Below are positions 22,297-31,669 of a stretch of DNA of 64,000 nucleotides, in pieces. The stretch is from NCBI GenBank assembly GCA_963669405.2, contig CAXXHF010000002.1, positions 1,178,001 to 1,242,000 on the forward strand, in the 5' to 3' direction. The notes under the pieces were generated by a model. The model had not been told where the DNA came from. It ran no database searches and saw only the letters and a program-made list of their open reading frames with translations. Source of the stretch: Aureisphaera sp963669405. Lineage in GTDB: Bacteria > Bacteroidota > Bacteroidia > Flavobacteriales > Flavobacteriaceae. Positions within the stretch are counted from its first letter, which is position 1, and each line of letters starts with the position of its first letter. The position numbers and the translations under genes were made by a program.

Positions 22297-24315
22297 ATGA
22301 AATTCACTATTCTTCTACTTACTCTATTTGTCTCCTTCATTATAAATGCACAAGAAAAGGATTATTGGCACATCAATAGCAATCAAGGTGTTTCTTGGAA
22401 CCTTTTAGAAGAAGACCGATTGCCACACGAGGAAAATATTGAAATGTCAGGAAAGAGGATATCGGCTATTATTTACTACAACATTAATGAAGACAAAGAA
22501 GTATCGATTTCGCGAGACATCATTTTTCCGCAACTAAGAACCTATAATAAATTTTGGGAGCCCGATTGGAAAAAATACCGAGCCTATTTTAGAAGAACCA
22601 TTACCGATAGTCATACTCCTAGTCTTAACATTGAAAATAAAACACTTAAGCCTACCAAGGTAGATTCCATTTCCATTCATGGGAATATCGTTTTTCATCA
22701 TACCCCCATGAACAATCTTCAAGTAACCCGTACCCTTTACCCTTCTATGGAAGATCGGTTTTTGGTAGAAGAATGGAAATTAACCAACTTGGGCAACCAG
22801 TCCTTGGACATTGAAATAGCCAATGTGGTTTCATCACAAGAGGAAAAAGGATATAAGGGACTGTATGCCGTAGAAGTCTTCAGTAATGCTGAAAACAAGG
22901 TTTCCTTAGCACCCGGAAATTCATATACTTTTCCTGTGTACTATGGGGCGACCTTAAACGATGAAAGCAAAACAGCTTTCAATTTCGAGAAAGCAAAACA
23001 GCAACGACAGGCCTTCCTTACTACCATGAGCGAAAATCTGGTTTTGAAGACTCCAGATACAGTAATCAATCAGTTATTTTATTTTTCGAAAATACGAGCT
23101 TCAGAAAGCATCTTTCAATCTTCTAAAATGGGACTGCTACATTCTCCCGGAGGAGGAAACTACTATTTAGGCATCTGGGCTAATGACCAAGTAGAATACA
23201 GCGGTCCTTTCTTTCCGTATTTAGGATATTCCAATGGAACGGAAGCAGCCTACAACACCTACAAATGGTTCTTAAAGAATATACCCGAGGATGGTTCCCA
23301 TATTCCGTATGCATTTGAAGTAGACGGTAATTTTCCGATGAAACATTTGGATCGCGGAGATGCAGCCATGATTGCCTACGGGACTTCCCACTATGCGCTT
23401 TCTACAGGAGATAAAAAAGTAGCACAGGAACTTTGGCCTCTGATTGAATGGAGCCTTGCTTTTTGCCACAACCATAGAAATGAACAAGGTGCCGTATTAT
23501 CAGAATCTGACGAAATGGAAGGGCGTATAGAAACTGGCACTGCCAACCTTTCTACCTCATCCCTTTATTATGGGGGGCTAAAGTATAGCATTCAATTGGC
23601 AAATAGTCTTGGAATGAAGGACAAAGCAGCAGTATATCAAAAAAGGATGCATGTAATGAAGAAGGTTATAAACACCTACTTTGCCGCCCAAATTGAAGGA
23701 GTTGATACGTATAAATATTTTGAAGAAAACAAATTCTTACGTCATTGGATTTGCCTTCCTCTATGTATGGACATTACTGAACGAAAGGAAGGTACCCTCG
23801 ATGCACTTTTTAATAAACTATGGACGGAAAATGGCATTTTAGTTGAATTAAAACCTAAAGAAGACAATGAGGTACAAACCTTTTGGGATCGAGCTACTTT
23901 GTATGCATTACGAGGTGCTTTTAAAGTAGGCGCTACCAATAGAGGCTTTCAAAAGCTAAAGGATTTTTCTAAAAAACGACTATTAGGAGACCACGTTCCT
24001 TATGTGATTGAAGCTTATCCTGAAAACAATAAAAAACACCTTTCTGCAGAAAGCGCCCTGTACTGTCGTATTTTCACAGAAGGAATACTTGGAATAGAAC
24101 CTTTAAGTTTCAATACACTAAAGCTTAAGCCATCCCTTCCAGATCATTGGGATTATTTGGAACTAAAAAACGCACAGATTTTTGGGAAGAAAACAGATAT
24201 CTCTATCCAAAGAAAAAACAAAAAACTACTTGTAGAGATACGGAGCGATGGCAAAGTATCTTATCTAGGAAAGATTGAGAACAATAAATCTATTACTGTA
24301 AATCTAGAGATTTAG
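22297..24315 (+). CDS. Secreted (alpha/alpha)6-barrel glycoside hydrolase-like protein
   Basis: 672 residues with a signal peptide (MKFTILLLTLFVSFIINAQ). Residues about 25-250 look like a beta-sandwich (SISIHGNIVFHHTP, TRTLYPSMEDRFLVEEW). From about 270 an (alpha/alpha)6 catalytic region follows, with YYLGIWANDQVEYSGPFF, PYAFEVDGNFPMKHLDRGDA and LSESDEMEGR as acidic motifs, then a C-terminal beta domain (PSLPDHWDYLELKNAQIFGK). This is the layout of six-hairpin glycosidases such as rhamnosidase, glucoamylase or trehalase relatives; I cannot fix the family. It overlaps the convergent sugar kinase gene by 12 bases. Periplasmic or surface cleavage of the locus substrate is likely. Confidence 0.75.
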   Translation: MKFTILLLTLFVSFIINAQEKDYWHINSNQGVSWNLLEEDRLPHEENIEMSGKRISAIIYYNINEDKEVSISRDIIFPQLRTYNKFWEPDWKKYRAYFRRTITDSHTPSLNIENKTLKPTKVDSISIHGNIVFHHTPMNNLQVTRTLYPSMEDRFLVEEWKLTNLGNQSLDIEIANVVSSQEEKGYKGLYAVEVFSNAENKVSLAPGNSYTFPVYYGATLNDESKTAFNFEKAKQQRQAFLTTMSENLVLKTPDTVINQLFYFSKIRASESIFQSSKMGLLHSPGGGNYYLGIWANDQVEYSGPFFPYLGYSNGTEAAYNTYKWFLKNIPEDGSHIPYAFEVDGNFPMKHLDRGDAAMIAYGTSHYALSTGDKKVAQELWPLIEWSLAFCHNHRNEQGAVLSESDEMEGRIETGTANLSTSSLYYGGLKYSIQLANSLGMKDKAAVYQKRMHVMKKVINTYFAAQIEGVDTYKYFEENKFLRHWICLPLCMDITERKEGTLDALFNKLWTENGILVELKPKEDNEVQTFWDRATLYALRGAFKVGATNRGFQKLKDFSKKRLLGDHVPYVIEAYPENNKKHLSAESALYCRIFTEGILGIEPLSFNTLKLKPSLPDHWDYLELKNAQIFGKKTDISIQRKNKKLLVEIRSDGKVSYLGKIENNKSITVNLEI

Positions 24316-25197
24316 CAGGCTTGAAATCTCTTGTGAAGTGACTTCACAATTGGCCCCACTTTTTGAAGCTACCATAGCACCCATAGCACAAGCCCTTTGC
24401 AATGCCGTTTCAGCATTGTTCTTTTTCAGAAAAAGAGAATCTATTAATACTGCTAAAAAGCTATCCCCTGCTCCTACGGTATCTGCTACCTCAACCACAA
24501 TTCCGGGATTATGGTATATTTTCTTATTGTACAACAACGAAGCTCCATTAGGGCCTTTGGTCACACAAATAGTTGAAGTTTGGGTAACTCTTTCCAACCA
24601 ATGCAACTGTGCTTCTATTTCTTCTTCCTGACAGCCCAATCCATCACAAATTTCAACCAGTTCTTCATCATTTAGTTTAATGACATTGGCTAGTTGCATC
24701 AATTCATATATCATGGACAGATCATAATGGGGAGCACGGAGGTTTACATCGAATATTTTTGTGTTGGATTCGGAAAGGAGTATTTGTAACGTATTTCTAT
24801 TGAAAGCATTTCTTACCGCCAAACTCCCAAAAATGAAATAAAGGGTTTTCTTTACCACTTCTACAATTTCTGGAGCAGGAGGAATAGCATCCCATGCTAC
24901 GGGTTCTAAAATGGTATAACGGGCACTGCCGCTTTCATCCAAGGTAACCAATACTTCTCCGGTGATTAATTCCCGGTGACTGGCAATAAAATCTGTATTT
25001 ACCTTATGTTTTTGAATATACCGTATGGCAGCTTCTCCAAGATCATCCCGGCCAACACAACTTATCATGGCGGTTTCAACTCCCAAAGACCTTAAGCGAA
25101 GAGCAACGTTTAACGGAGCACCTCCTATAGTTTTACTTTCAGGAAAAACATCCCAAAGGATTTCACCAAAACAAACTACTGAGAGTTTATGAGTCAT
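24304..25197 (-). CDS. PfkB-family carbohydrate kinase (fructokinase-like)
   Basis: 297 residues. The N-terminus VVCFGEILWDVFPESKTIGGAPLNVALRL contains the first PfkB signature (GGAPLNVA). The C-terminal signature DTVGAGDSFLAVL holds the catalytic Asp and anion-hole GAGD. The family phosphorylates sugars with ATP, and the GGAPxNVA form is common in bacterial fructokinases. It overlaps the upstream MFS gene by 11 bases, so uptake and phosphorylation are coupled. It is probably controlled with that gene by the LacI-type regulator encoded just upstream. Fructose as substrate is inferred. Confidence 0.88.
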   Translation of the reverse strand: MTHKLSVVCFGEILWDVFPESKTIGGAPLNVALRLRSLGVETAMISCVGRDDLGEAAIRYIQKHKVNTDFIASHRELITGEVLVTLDESGSARYTILEPVAWDAIPPAPEIVEVVKKTLYFIFGSLAVRNAFNRNTLQILLSESNTKIFDVNLRAPHYDLSMIYELMQLANVIKLNDEELVEICDGLGCQEEEIEAQLHWLERVTQTSTICVTKGPNGASLLYNKKIYHNPGIVVEVADTVGAGDSFLAVLIDSLFLKKNNAETALQRACAMGAMVASKSGANCEVTSQEISSLLNL

Positions 25198-26536
25198 GAT
25201 CTGTCAACTGCTTTTCAAGTTCCTCCAAGGAAACCCCTTTGGTTTCAGGCATTTTGAATAATGCCCAAAGCAATTGAAGCACCATCATACCCGCAAAGAA
25301 GTAGTAAATAATTTGCATGGAATCATTAAAGATCCCTTCATCTTTATCTATAAAAAACGGAGTGATCAAGGTAATGATAGCAGCAAACACCCAATGTGTT
25401 CCTGTTCCCCAACTTTGTCCGTAAGAACGAACCCGATTTGGGAAAATCTCAGATATGAATACCCAAATCACTGCTCCTTGCCCAATAGCGTGAGAAGCTA
25501 CAAACAAACACATGAAGGTAAGGATGGATACAGAACCTAACTCAAATTGATTACTAATTCCTAGCATTACCAGACTGAAAATATATCCAAATGATCCTAT
25601 AATAATTAGTTGACGTCTACCAAGTTTGTCAATGAGTCGCACCCCGACTAAGGTGAATAAGAGGTTCACAATTCCAATGGCAATGGAATTAAACAAAGAA
25701 TCTGATCCTCCCAGTCCAGCTTTTTCTAGTATTTCGGGAGCATAATACAGTACAAAGTTTATCCCCGATAATTGATTGAAAAAAGCGATCAAAAACCCCA
25801 GCCATAAAACACGATTGTATTTTTTTTGAAATAACCCTCCTCGTTCAGCTGTTTCCATCAAATCTTCCTTAATTTCACTAAGCTTCTCTTTGGCAAGATC
25901 TACGTTATTGTAAATAATTTGAAGTATGGATAGTGCTGCTTCATCATTCCCCTTCTGAAGTACCAACCATCGTGGACTATTTGGTACTCGAAGTACCATG
26001 AGTGTATATGCCAATGCTGGAATAGCTTCTACACCCAACATCCAACGCCAATCATTTTCTCCCCCTACTCCTTTTAAAGCCCAATTGGACACAAAAGCAA
26101 TCATAATACCGAATACCAAACAAAATTGATACAAGGCTCCCAATCTACCTCTCTTTTCAGAAGAAGTAATTTCTGATATATATATTGGTGCAGCCACCGA
26201 AGAAACACCTACACCAACTCCTCCAATAAATCTAGAAATGGAAAAAATATAGGGATCTTGTGCCAAAGCACTTCCTATGGCCGACACAAAGAACAAAACC
26301 CCAATCCAAAACAATGTTTTTTTACGACCCCATATTTTTGTAGGAAACCCACCCAACAACGAGCCTAAAACCGTTCCCCACAAAGCCATACTCATAATAA
26401 AAGTACCATGAAACAGTGGAGAGGTATCCCATAGTTCCTTTAGTGGTTGATTTGCACCACTTATTACTACAGTATCAAAGCCAAAAAGAAATCCTGCCAA
26501 CGCGACGGTGACGGACCAAGTAAATATTTTGTTCAT
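25187..26536 (-). CDS. Sugar porter MFS transporter (SP family)
   Basis: 449 residues with 12 predicted membrane helices. SP-family marks are present: the FGFDTVVISG start, WGRKKTL in loop 2-3, SEKRGRLGALYQ, PNSPRWLV before the central loop, QLSGINFVLYYAPEI in helix 7, DKLGRRQL, and PETKGVSLEELE at the end. These are sugar:H+ symporters or facilitators similar to XylE/GLUT. The QLSGIN and YYAP residues line the sugar site. It forms an operon with the PfkB kinase gene downstream. A 199-base gap separates it from the lacI-type gene. Confidence 0.92.
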   Translation of the reverse strand: MNKIFTWSVTVALAGFLFGFDTVVISGANQPLKELWDTSPLFHGTFIMSMALWGTVLGSLLGGFPTKIWGRKKTLFWIGVLFFVSAIGSALAQDPYIFSISRFIGGVGVGVSSVAAPIYISEITSSEKRGRLGALYQFCLVFGIMIAFVSNWALKGVGGENDWRWMLGVEAIPALAYTLMVLRVPNSPRWLVLQKGNDEAALSILQIIYNNVDLAKEKLSEIKEDLMETAERGGLFQKKYNRVLWLGFLIAFFNQLSGINFVLYYAPEILEKAGLGGSDSLFNSIAIGIVNLLFTLVGVRLIDKLGRRQLIIIGSFGYIFSLVMLGISNQFELGSVSILTFMCLFVASHAIGQGAVIWVFISEIFPNRVRSYGQSWGTGTHWVFAAIITLITPFFIDKDEGIFNDSMQIIYYFFAGMMVLQLLWALFKMPETKGVSLEELEKQLTDHDS

Positions 26537-26735
26537 ATTAATTCCAGATTGGAGTTATTTTATCTCAAAAATTATAAAGGATATTATAAAGAACTCTTCT
26601 TATAAACACGAAAGCAGTTCCATTGTCCAAGAAGGTCTCAAAAATCATTACCGTGTAGTTTAATCCTGCTAAATATAGAAAGAAAAAATATTAATGAGCC
26701 ACCTAGCTCTATATAAGGATTGAGGTCTTGGACAA

Positions 26736-27755
26736 CTATTTTGTAGAATTACGCTTAATTACAAAAGTGTCTAGTGTTTTTATCTTAGGGGGAAATGGCT
26801 TTCCTTCTTTTTTGGCCTTCATTTCCTTGTACAGCTGCTTGAAGGTCCTTTTTCCCATTTCATAACCGGGTTGGTCTATAGTACTCAAGGAAGGGGTAAT
26901 GGCCTGTGACACAAACCAATTACTAAAGCCCATGATGGAAATATCTTCAGGAACCTTAACGCCCCGTTCATTAAACACGGCAATGGCACCTACGGCCACC
27001 AAATCTGTAATTGTGAAGATTCCATCTACGTCGTCATGCTCCTTCAGTAATTTATCGGCGGCTTCACGTCCTTCTTCATAATTTACATTCTCACATATAT
27101 ATATTAAGGACGGATCATAGGTAAGACCGTGGTCTTCCAGCGCTTTTTTATACCCCAGAAAGCGATCTATAGAATTTTGAGGTAATAGAGCTCCCCGAAA
27201 ATGGGCAATTCGTTTACATCCACTATCAATAAGATGCTTGGTTGCCTCATATGCCGCCTTGCGGTCATCTATAATAATTTTGGAACAAGGGATGAGCTTC
27301 GATATTTTATCGAACATGACAAGAGGAATATCCAAACTCTGCACTTCTTGCAAATGCGAAATATCTACCGTAGTGCTAGCCAATGAAATCATGATACCAT
27401 CCACTCGCTTACTTATAAGAAGATCTATTTGGCGTTTTTCAAGTTTATAAGACTCATTAGATTGTAATATAATTACAAGATATCCTTTCTTCTCTGCCTG
27501 TTCAATTATTCCATTAATCACACTCGAAAAAAAATGATGTACTACCTCAGGAATAATAAGTCCTACTGTTCTAGATTGCTTGGTACGTAAATTAACTGCA
27601 AACACATTGGGCTTGTATTGCAATTTTTTTGCTTCTTCCTTTACCAATGCCTTTGTTTTTTTACTTACATCGGGATAGTTTTTCAAAGCTTTTGAAACCG
27701 TAGTAATCGAAATCCCAAGGTTTTCCGCAATCTGTTTCAAAGTCACCTGTTTCAT
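26736..27755 (-). CDS. LacI-family transcriptional regulator
   Basis: 339 residues. The N-terminal helix-turn-helix VTLKQIAENLGISITTVSKALKNYP and hinge region KKLQYKPNVFAVNLRTKQS are followed by a periplasmic-binding-protein-like sugar sensor (TVGLIIPEVVHHFFSSVING, KRVDGIMISLAST, VDGIFTITDLVAVGAIAVF, SIMGFSNW). A perfect palindrome typical for this family (CGAAAACGTTTTCG) lies 90 bases upstream of its start. Probable targets are itself, the transporter/kinase operon downstream and the divergent susCD operon. The effector sugar is unknown. Confidence 0.93.
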   Translation of the reverse strand: MKQVTLKQIAENLGISITTVSKALKNYPDVSKKTKALVKEEAKKLQYKPNVFAVNLRTKQSRTVGLIIPEVVHHFFSSVINGIIEQAEKKGYLVIILQSNESYKLEKRQIDLLISKRVDGIMISLASTTVDISHLQEVQSLDIPLVMFDKISKLIPCSKIIIDDRKAAYEATKHLIDSGCKRIAHFRGALLPQNSIDRFLGYKKALEDHGLTYDPSLIYICENVNYEEGREAADKLLKEHDDVDGIFTITDLVAVGAIAVFNERGVKVPEDISIMGFSNWFVSQAITPSLSTIDQPGYEMGKRTFKQLYKEMKAKKEGKPFPPKIKTLDTFVIKRNSTK

Positions 27756-27844
27756 AGAAAGAATTCTTAGTAGTACAGAACTACGATATTAAGCAAAAAA
27801 TAAGAGAATGTTAAAAAATCCGCTATAATTTCGAAAATAAAAAT

Positions 27845-27858
27845 CGAAAACGTTTTCG
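27845..27858. promoter_or_regulatory. LacI-family operator candidate
   Basis: CGAAAACGTTTTCG is a perfect 14-base palindrome with the central CG usual for LacI-family operators. It lies between the divergent lacI-type and susC genes, 90 bases from the regulator start. Confidence 0.75.
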
Positions 27859-27924
27859 GTTAAGAAAATGGTGTTTTTGGATGGGTTTTTTTATAAAATT
27901 AAAAAAATTAATTGAAATTAGTAC

Positions 27925-27941
27925 CTAACAACTTTTGTTAG
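27925..27941. promoter_or_regulatory. Inverted repeat in the susC leader
   Basis: CTAACAA and TTGTTAG are perfect 7-base arms with a CTT centre, about 65 bases beyond the LacI-type palindrome. It may be a second protein-binding site or a weak hairpin. It could be chance in AT-rich DNA. Confidence 0.35.
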
Positions 27942-28035
27942 AAGAATAGCAAAATTAGTTTCATAATTAATTAAGTGTTTGATATTCTGACAATTACCAA
28001 CCTTAAAAATTAACTATTTGGCTCCTATTAGGCTC

Positions 28036-28329
28036 ATGTTTGATTTCGCATCTTCAGACTTACCACCTCTGAATACAAAGCTTATTATTAAACTTAGATC
28101 CTTTATTTCGGAACTTAAATTTGATTTAATTAAATGGACAGGTACTGTTAGAATAAAAGTGAATCAATCCCCTAGAATGATTTTAAGTGCCATACATAAT
28201 GGAATTACATTGGGCATCCAGTACAGTTCGGTAAAGGGCAAAGGAATTAGCCATAATGGATTGGGGATTGATTTTCTTAACTCATCAAAACAAAACTTAC
28301 AATACAAATTAATTTACGCAAACAATTAA
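28036..28329 (+). CDS. Possible small gene or gene remnant in the susC leader
   Basis: An open frame of 97 codons from ATG (MFDFASSDLPPLNTK) to TAA, with codon use not unlike its neighbours. The C-terminal half (AIHNGITLGIQYSSVKGKG, HNGLGIDFLN) is protein-like but matches nothing I know. There is no signal peptide or membrane segment. It could be a fragment of a decayed gene, a real small protein or a chance frame. Confidence 0.2.
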   Translation: MFDFASSDLPPLNTKLIIKLRSFISELKFDLIKWTGTVRIKVNQSPRMILSAIHNGITLGIQYSSVKGKGISHNGLGIDFLNSSKQNLQYKLIYANN

Positions 28330-28500
28330 CAGCGTAGCATTTAACTCATAATGAGGTACTTATATGATGAAAATATTGTATATTCCAGTTAACAGGTCGG
28401 ACATAAGGGAAAAGAACTAAAATCAACATACAATCACTGAATTATTAACAACAAACAATTATTAGCAATTATTGAAATTTAACTTTAAACCGAAAACTAT

Positions 28501-31500
28501 ATGAAAAACAAATTACTAACTAAACTTTTGTTGCTCCCCATTCTTTTAGTAATGGGTGGTTCGGCTTACGCTCAGCTTACCGTAAGCGGAACGGTTTCCG
28601 ACTCTAGTGGACCGGTCCCTGGAGTAAACATTATTGTAAAAGGAACCTCTAACGGAGCACAATCAGACTTTGATGGTAATTATACACTTAACGAAGTAGC
28701 CAATGATGCGATACTGGTATTCAGTTATCTGGGTTATGCTACCCAAGAAGTTAGTGTAGGCGGTCAAAGCACGATAAATGTAACTCTTCAGGAAGATATC
28801 GAATCTTTAAGTGAAGTTGTGGTAATAGGTTACGGTACAACTACCGTAAAGGATGCCACTGGTGCAGTAAGCGCTGTAACTTCCGAAGATTTTAACCAAG
28901 GGGTTATTTCTTCTCCAGAACAATTAATACAAGGTAAAACCGCAGGGGTTCAGATTACTGAAACCTCAGGTGAACCTGGCTCTGGAATAGACTTTAGAAT
29001 TCGTGGTTCTAACTCCATTCGTTCTAATAATAATCCACTTTTCGTAATCGATGGTGTCCCATTAGGTGGCGGAGGTGCTCCAGCTTCTGGAGACTTAGCC
29101 TTTGGTGCCGGAGCACAACGTAACCCATTAAGCTTCTTAAATCCTAGTGATATAGAAAGCATCAGTATCCTTAAAGATGCTTCTGCTACTGCAATCTATG
29201 GGTCTCGTGGAGCGAATGGTGTTGTAATTATAAAAACCAAAAGTGGGAGAGGAAACTCCAGAGGAGTATGGGAAGTAAGTAGCTCTATAAGCGCTTCCAG
29301 TCCAGCTAATGAATACGACCTTCTAGGTAGAAATGATTACCTTCAAGCATTAGAAGACTTTGGGAACGACCCAGATGCTTTGAATTTTGGAGAGAATAAT
29401 GATTTCCAAGATTTCTATACGCGATCTACTGCTTCTACACGTAATAATGTAAGCTACGCTAAAAGTTATGCTACAGGTAATGTGCGAACTTCTTTTGGGT
29501 ATAGCAAGCAATTTGGTGTTGTTAAAAACACAGATCAAGAAAGAATTGTAGGCCGTATCAATGCTGAACAAAGATTGTTCAACGATAAATTGACATTATC
29601 ACTTCAAGGGTCTGCTTCTAGAGTAAATGATCAGAACGCACCCATTAGTGGTTCTGCAGGTTCTACAGGAGATTTAATTGGTGCTTCTATCACTGCCAAT
29701 CCAACTTGGCCAATCAGCGCAGGATTTAATCCAGGAAGTAACTTATTAAACCCTGCTAACTTATTGGCACATTATCAGAGTCTTTCTCATACCAACAGGT
29801 ATTTGGTAAACCTTTCAGCTGCTTATGACATAACTTCAGAGCTTACGGCAAAATTAACTGGAGGATATGACTATAGTGATGCTGAAACCACAGCGTTATT
29901 TGCTCCAGAAGTAGCTGGTCTAGACCAAGTATCTGGAAGAGGTCGTGGTTCTTTCAATACTCTTGAAAATCAGAACACCCTTTTTGAAGCTACCTTAAAT
30001 TACAAGAAAGAATTCGGAAATATAGAGTTAGATCTTTTAGGAGGATACTCTTATCAGAAATTTGATCGTAGTGGCGTGAATGCTGGTGCATCAGGTTTAC
30101 AAACTGGTAGGTCATTGAATGAATTGGCAGACAACATCAGAGATACTTATGATCGTGTAGATAGACTTGTTAGCGGTGACTATCAGCAATTCGCATATGA
30201 TAGTGGTAAAGCCTACATAACGAGATTATTCCCAGATGCTCCATTTGGAGAGCAAACAGTTGTAGATGACTTAACTGGAATCTTTAATAGAACCATAGAT
30301 TCTTACTTTGCAGATCAATTTGACAACTTTGACGAATTGCAATCATATTTTGTTCGAGCAAATGTAAACATCTCTGATAAATATTTATTTACTGGGACTT
30401 TTAGAGCGGATGGTTCTTCTACGTTTGGTGAAGACAATCAGTACGGATACTTTCCTTCAGGTGCTTTTGCATGGAAACTTTCTGAAGAAGATTTTGTAGG
30501 TGACAATGTTTCTACTTTAAAATTAAGAGTGGGTGCTGGTATCGTAGGTAACCAAGAAGGTTTAGGATATGCAAATTTCTTATTAAGGACCCGTTTTGGT
30601 GAAATCTCATTTAATGGTGACGGAACCGTTACCGATCCAGGAACTGTATTTGTAGGTAACGATAACTCAGAATTGAAATGGGAAGAAACTCTTGATTTGA
30701 ATTTCGGTGTTGATTTTGGATTTAATGACGATCGTTTTAGTGGATCTTTAAACGTATATCGTAAAGAGACTTCAGATCTTCTTTTAAGAAGAACTCTTGC
30801 AGCTCCTCAAACTTCAGGGATTCCAACCATCTTTAGTAACTTAACTGATGGTGTGGTAATTAACCAAGGGATTGAATTGGCCTTGGATTATGACATCGTA
30901 GATACTGAAGATTTCGGATTTAGTGCTTCCTTTAATGTAGCCTATAACCAAAATGAAGTGGAAGACACGAACCAAGTAATCGATACAGGGCCAATTAATG
31001 GTAATGGTCTTACCGGTGCTTTTGCACAGCGACTTCAAGCGGGAGAGCCTTTGTTCTCTTTCTATGTTGCTGAATTTACTGGATTTGATGACCTAGGATT
31101 TCCAACCTACCGTGATGTTAACGGTGATGGTGTAGGAGACCCAGATAGTGATAAGACGTTTGTTGGAAAAGATGCGATTCCAGATGTTACTGGAGGACTT
31201 TCACTTAATTTCCGATATAAAAACTTTGACCTTTCCACCTTCCTCAATGGTCAGTTTGGATTCCACGTATATAACGCTACAGATAACGCCTTCTTTACGG
31301 CAGGTGGTATTACCATTGGTAAGAACGTAACCCAGGCGGCTATTTCCAGTGGAGAGGATGGAGCAGCTAGTACAGCAGTATCAGACAGATTTTTAGAAGC
31401 TGGGGACTTTGTTCGATTACAAAATGCTACTTTGGGATATAACTTCCCATTGAAAGACGAAAATAGCTTCTTCGATTCATTGAGATTATCCATCACAGGA

Positions 31501-31659
31501 CAGAATCTTTTCTTAATCACAGATTATAGCGGACTTGATCCAGAGGTATCATCCAATACAGGAACGGTAAATGATTCTGAAATCCCAACTGCAGGGATTG
31601 ACTATGCATCGTATCCAAGGCCACGTACGATTACTTTAGGGTTAAACGCTAAATTTTAA
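28501..31659 (+). CDS. susC: SusC/RagA-family TonB-dependent outer-membrane transporter
   Basis: 1052 residues. A signal peptide (MKNKLLTKLLLLPILLVMGG) precedes a CarboxypepD-regulatory-like domain (TVSGTVSDSSGPVPGVNIIV ... SDFDGNYTL). A TonB-box region and plug follow (VVVIGYGTTTVKDATGAVSAV; RIRGSNSIRSNNNPLFVIDG; SILKDASATAIYGSRGANGV), then a 22-strand barrel ending in the aromatic-like C-terminal strand ITLGLNAKF. It imports oligosaccharides with the lipoprotein SusD encoded 10 bases downstream, using TonB/ExbBD energy. Expression is probably controlled by the divergent LacI-type regulator. Substrate is not deducible from sequence alone. Confidence 0.96.
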   Translation: MKNKLLTKLLLLPILLVMGGSAYAQLTVSGTVSDSSGPVPGVNIIVKGTSNGAQSDFDGNYTLNEVANDAILVFSYLGYATQEVSVGGQSTINVTLQEDIESLSEVVVIGYGTTTVKDATGAVSAVTSEDFNQGVISSPEQLIQGKTAGVQITETSGEPGSGIDFRIRGSNSIRSNNNPLFVIDGVPLGGGGAPASGDLAFGAGAQRNPLSFLNPSDIESISILKDASATAIYGSRGANGVVIIKTKSGRGNSRGVWEVSSSISASSPANEYDLLGRNDYLQALEDFGNDPDALNFGENNDFQDFYTRSTASTRNNVSYAKSYATGNVRTSFGYSKQFGVVKNTDQERIVGRINAEQRLFNDKLTLSLQGSASRVNDQNAPISGSAGSTGDLIGASITANPTWPISAGFNPGSNLLNPANLLAHYQSLSHTNRYLVNLSAAYDITSELTAKLTGGYDYSDAETTALFAPEVAGLDQVSGRGRGSFNTLENQNTLFEATLNYKKEFGNIELDLLGGYSYQKFDRSGVNAGASGLQTGRSLNELADNIRDTYDRVDRLVSGDYQQFAYDSGKAYITRLFPDAPFGEQTVVDDLTGIFNRTIDSYFADQFDNFDELQSYFVRANVNISDKYLFTGTFRADGSSTFGEDNQYGYFPSGAFAWKLSEEDFVGDNVSTLKLRVGAGIVGNQEGLGYANFLLRTRFGEISFNGDGTVTDPGTVFVGNDNSELKWEETLDLNFGVDFGFNDDRFSGSLNVYRKETSDLLLRRTLAAPQTSGIPTIFSNLTDGVVINQGIELALDYDIVDTEDFGFSASFNVAYNQNEVEDTNQVIDTGPINGNGLTGAFAQRLQAGEPLFSFYVAEFTGFDDLGFPTYRDVNGDGVGDPDSDKTFVGKDAIPDVTGGLSLNFRYKNFDLSTFLNGQFGFHVYNATDNAFFTAGGITIGKNVTQAAISSGEDGAASTAVSDRFLEAGDFVRLQNATLGYNFPLKDENSFFDSLRLSITGQNLFLITDYSGLDPEVSSNTGTVNDSEIPTAGIDYASYPRPRTITLGLNAKF

Positions 31660-31669
31660 AAAAGCAACT

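Larger units (their letters stand above)
27756..28500. other. 745-base intergenic region between the lacI-type gene and susC
   Basis: It holds a LacI-type palindrome (27845-27858), a second dyad (27925-27941) and a weak open frame (28036-28329). The final 170 bases before susC are AT-rich. I see no RNA gene or IS remnant. The length suggests a long susC leader or a decayed gene. Confidence 0.6.
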
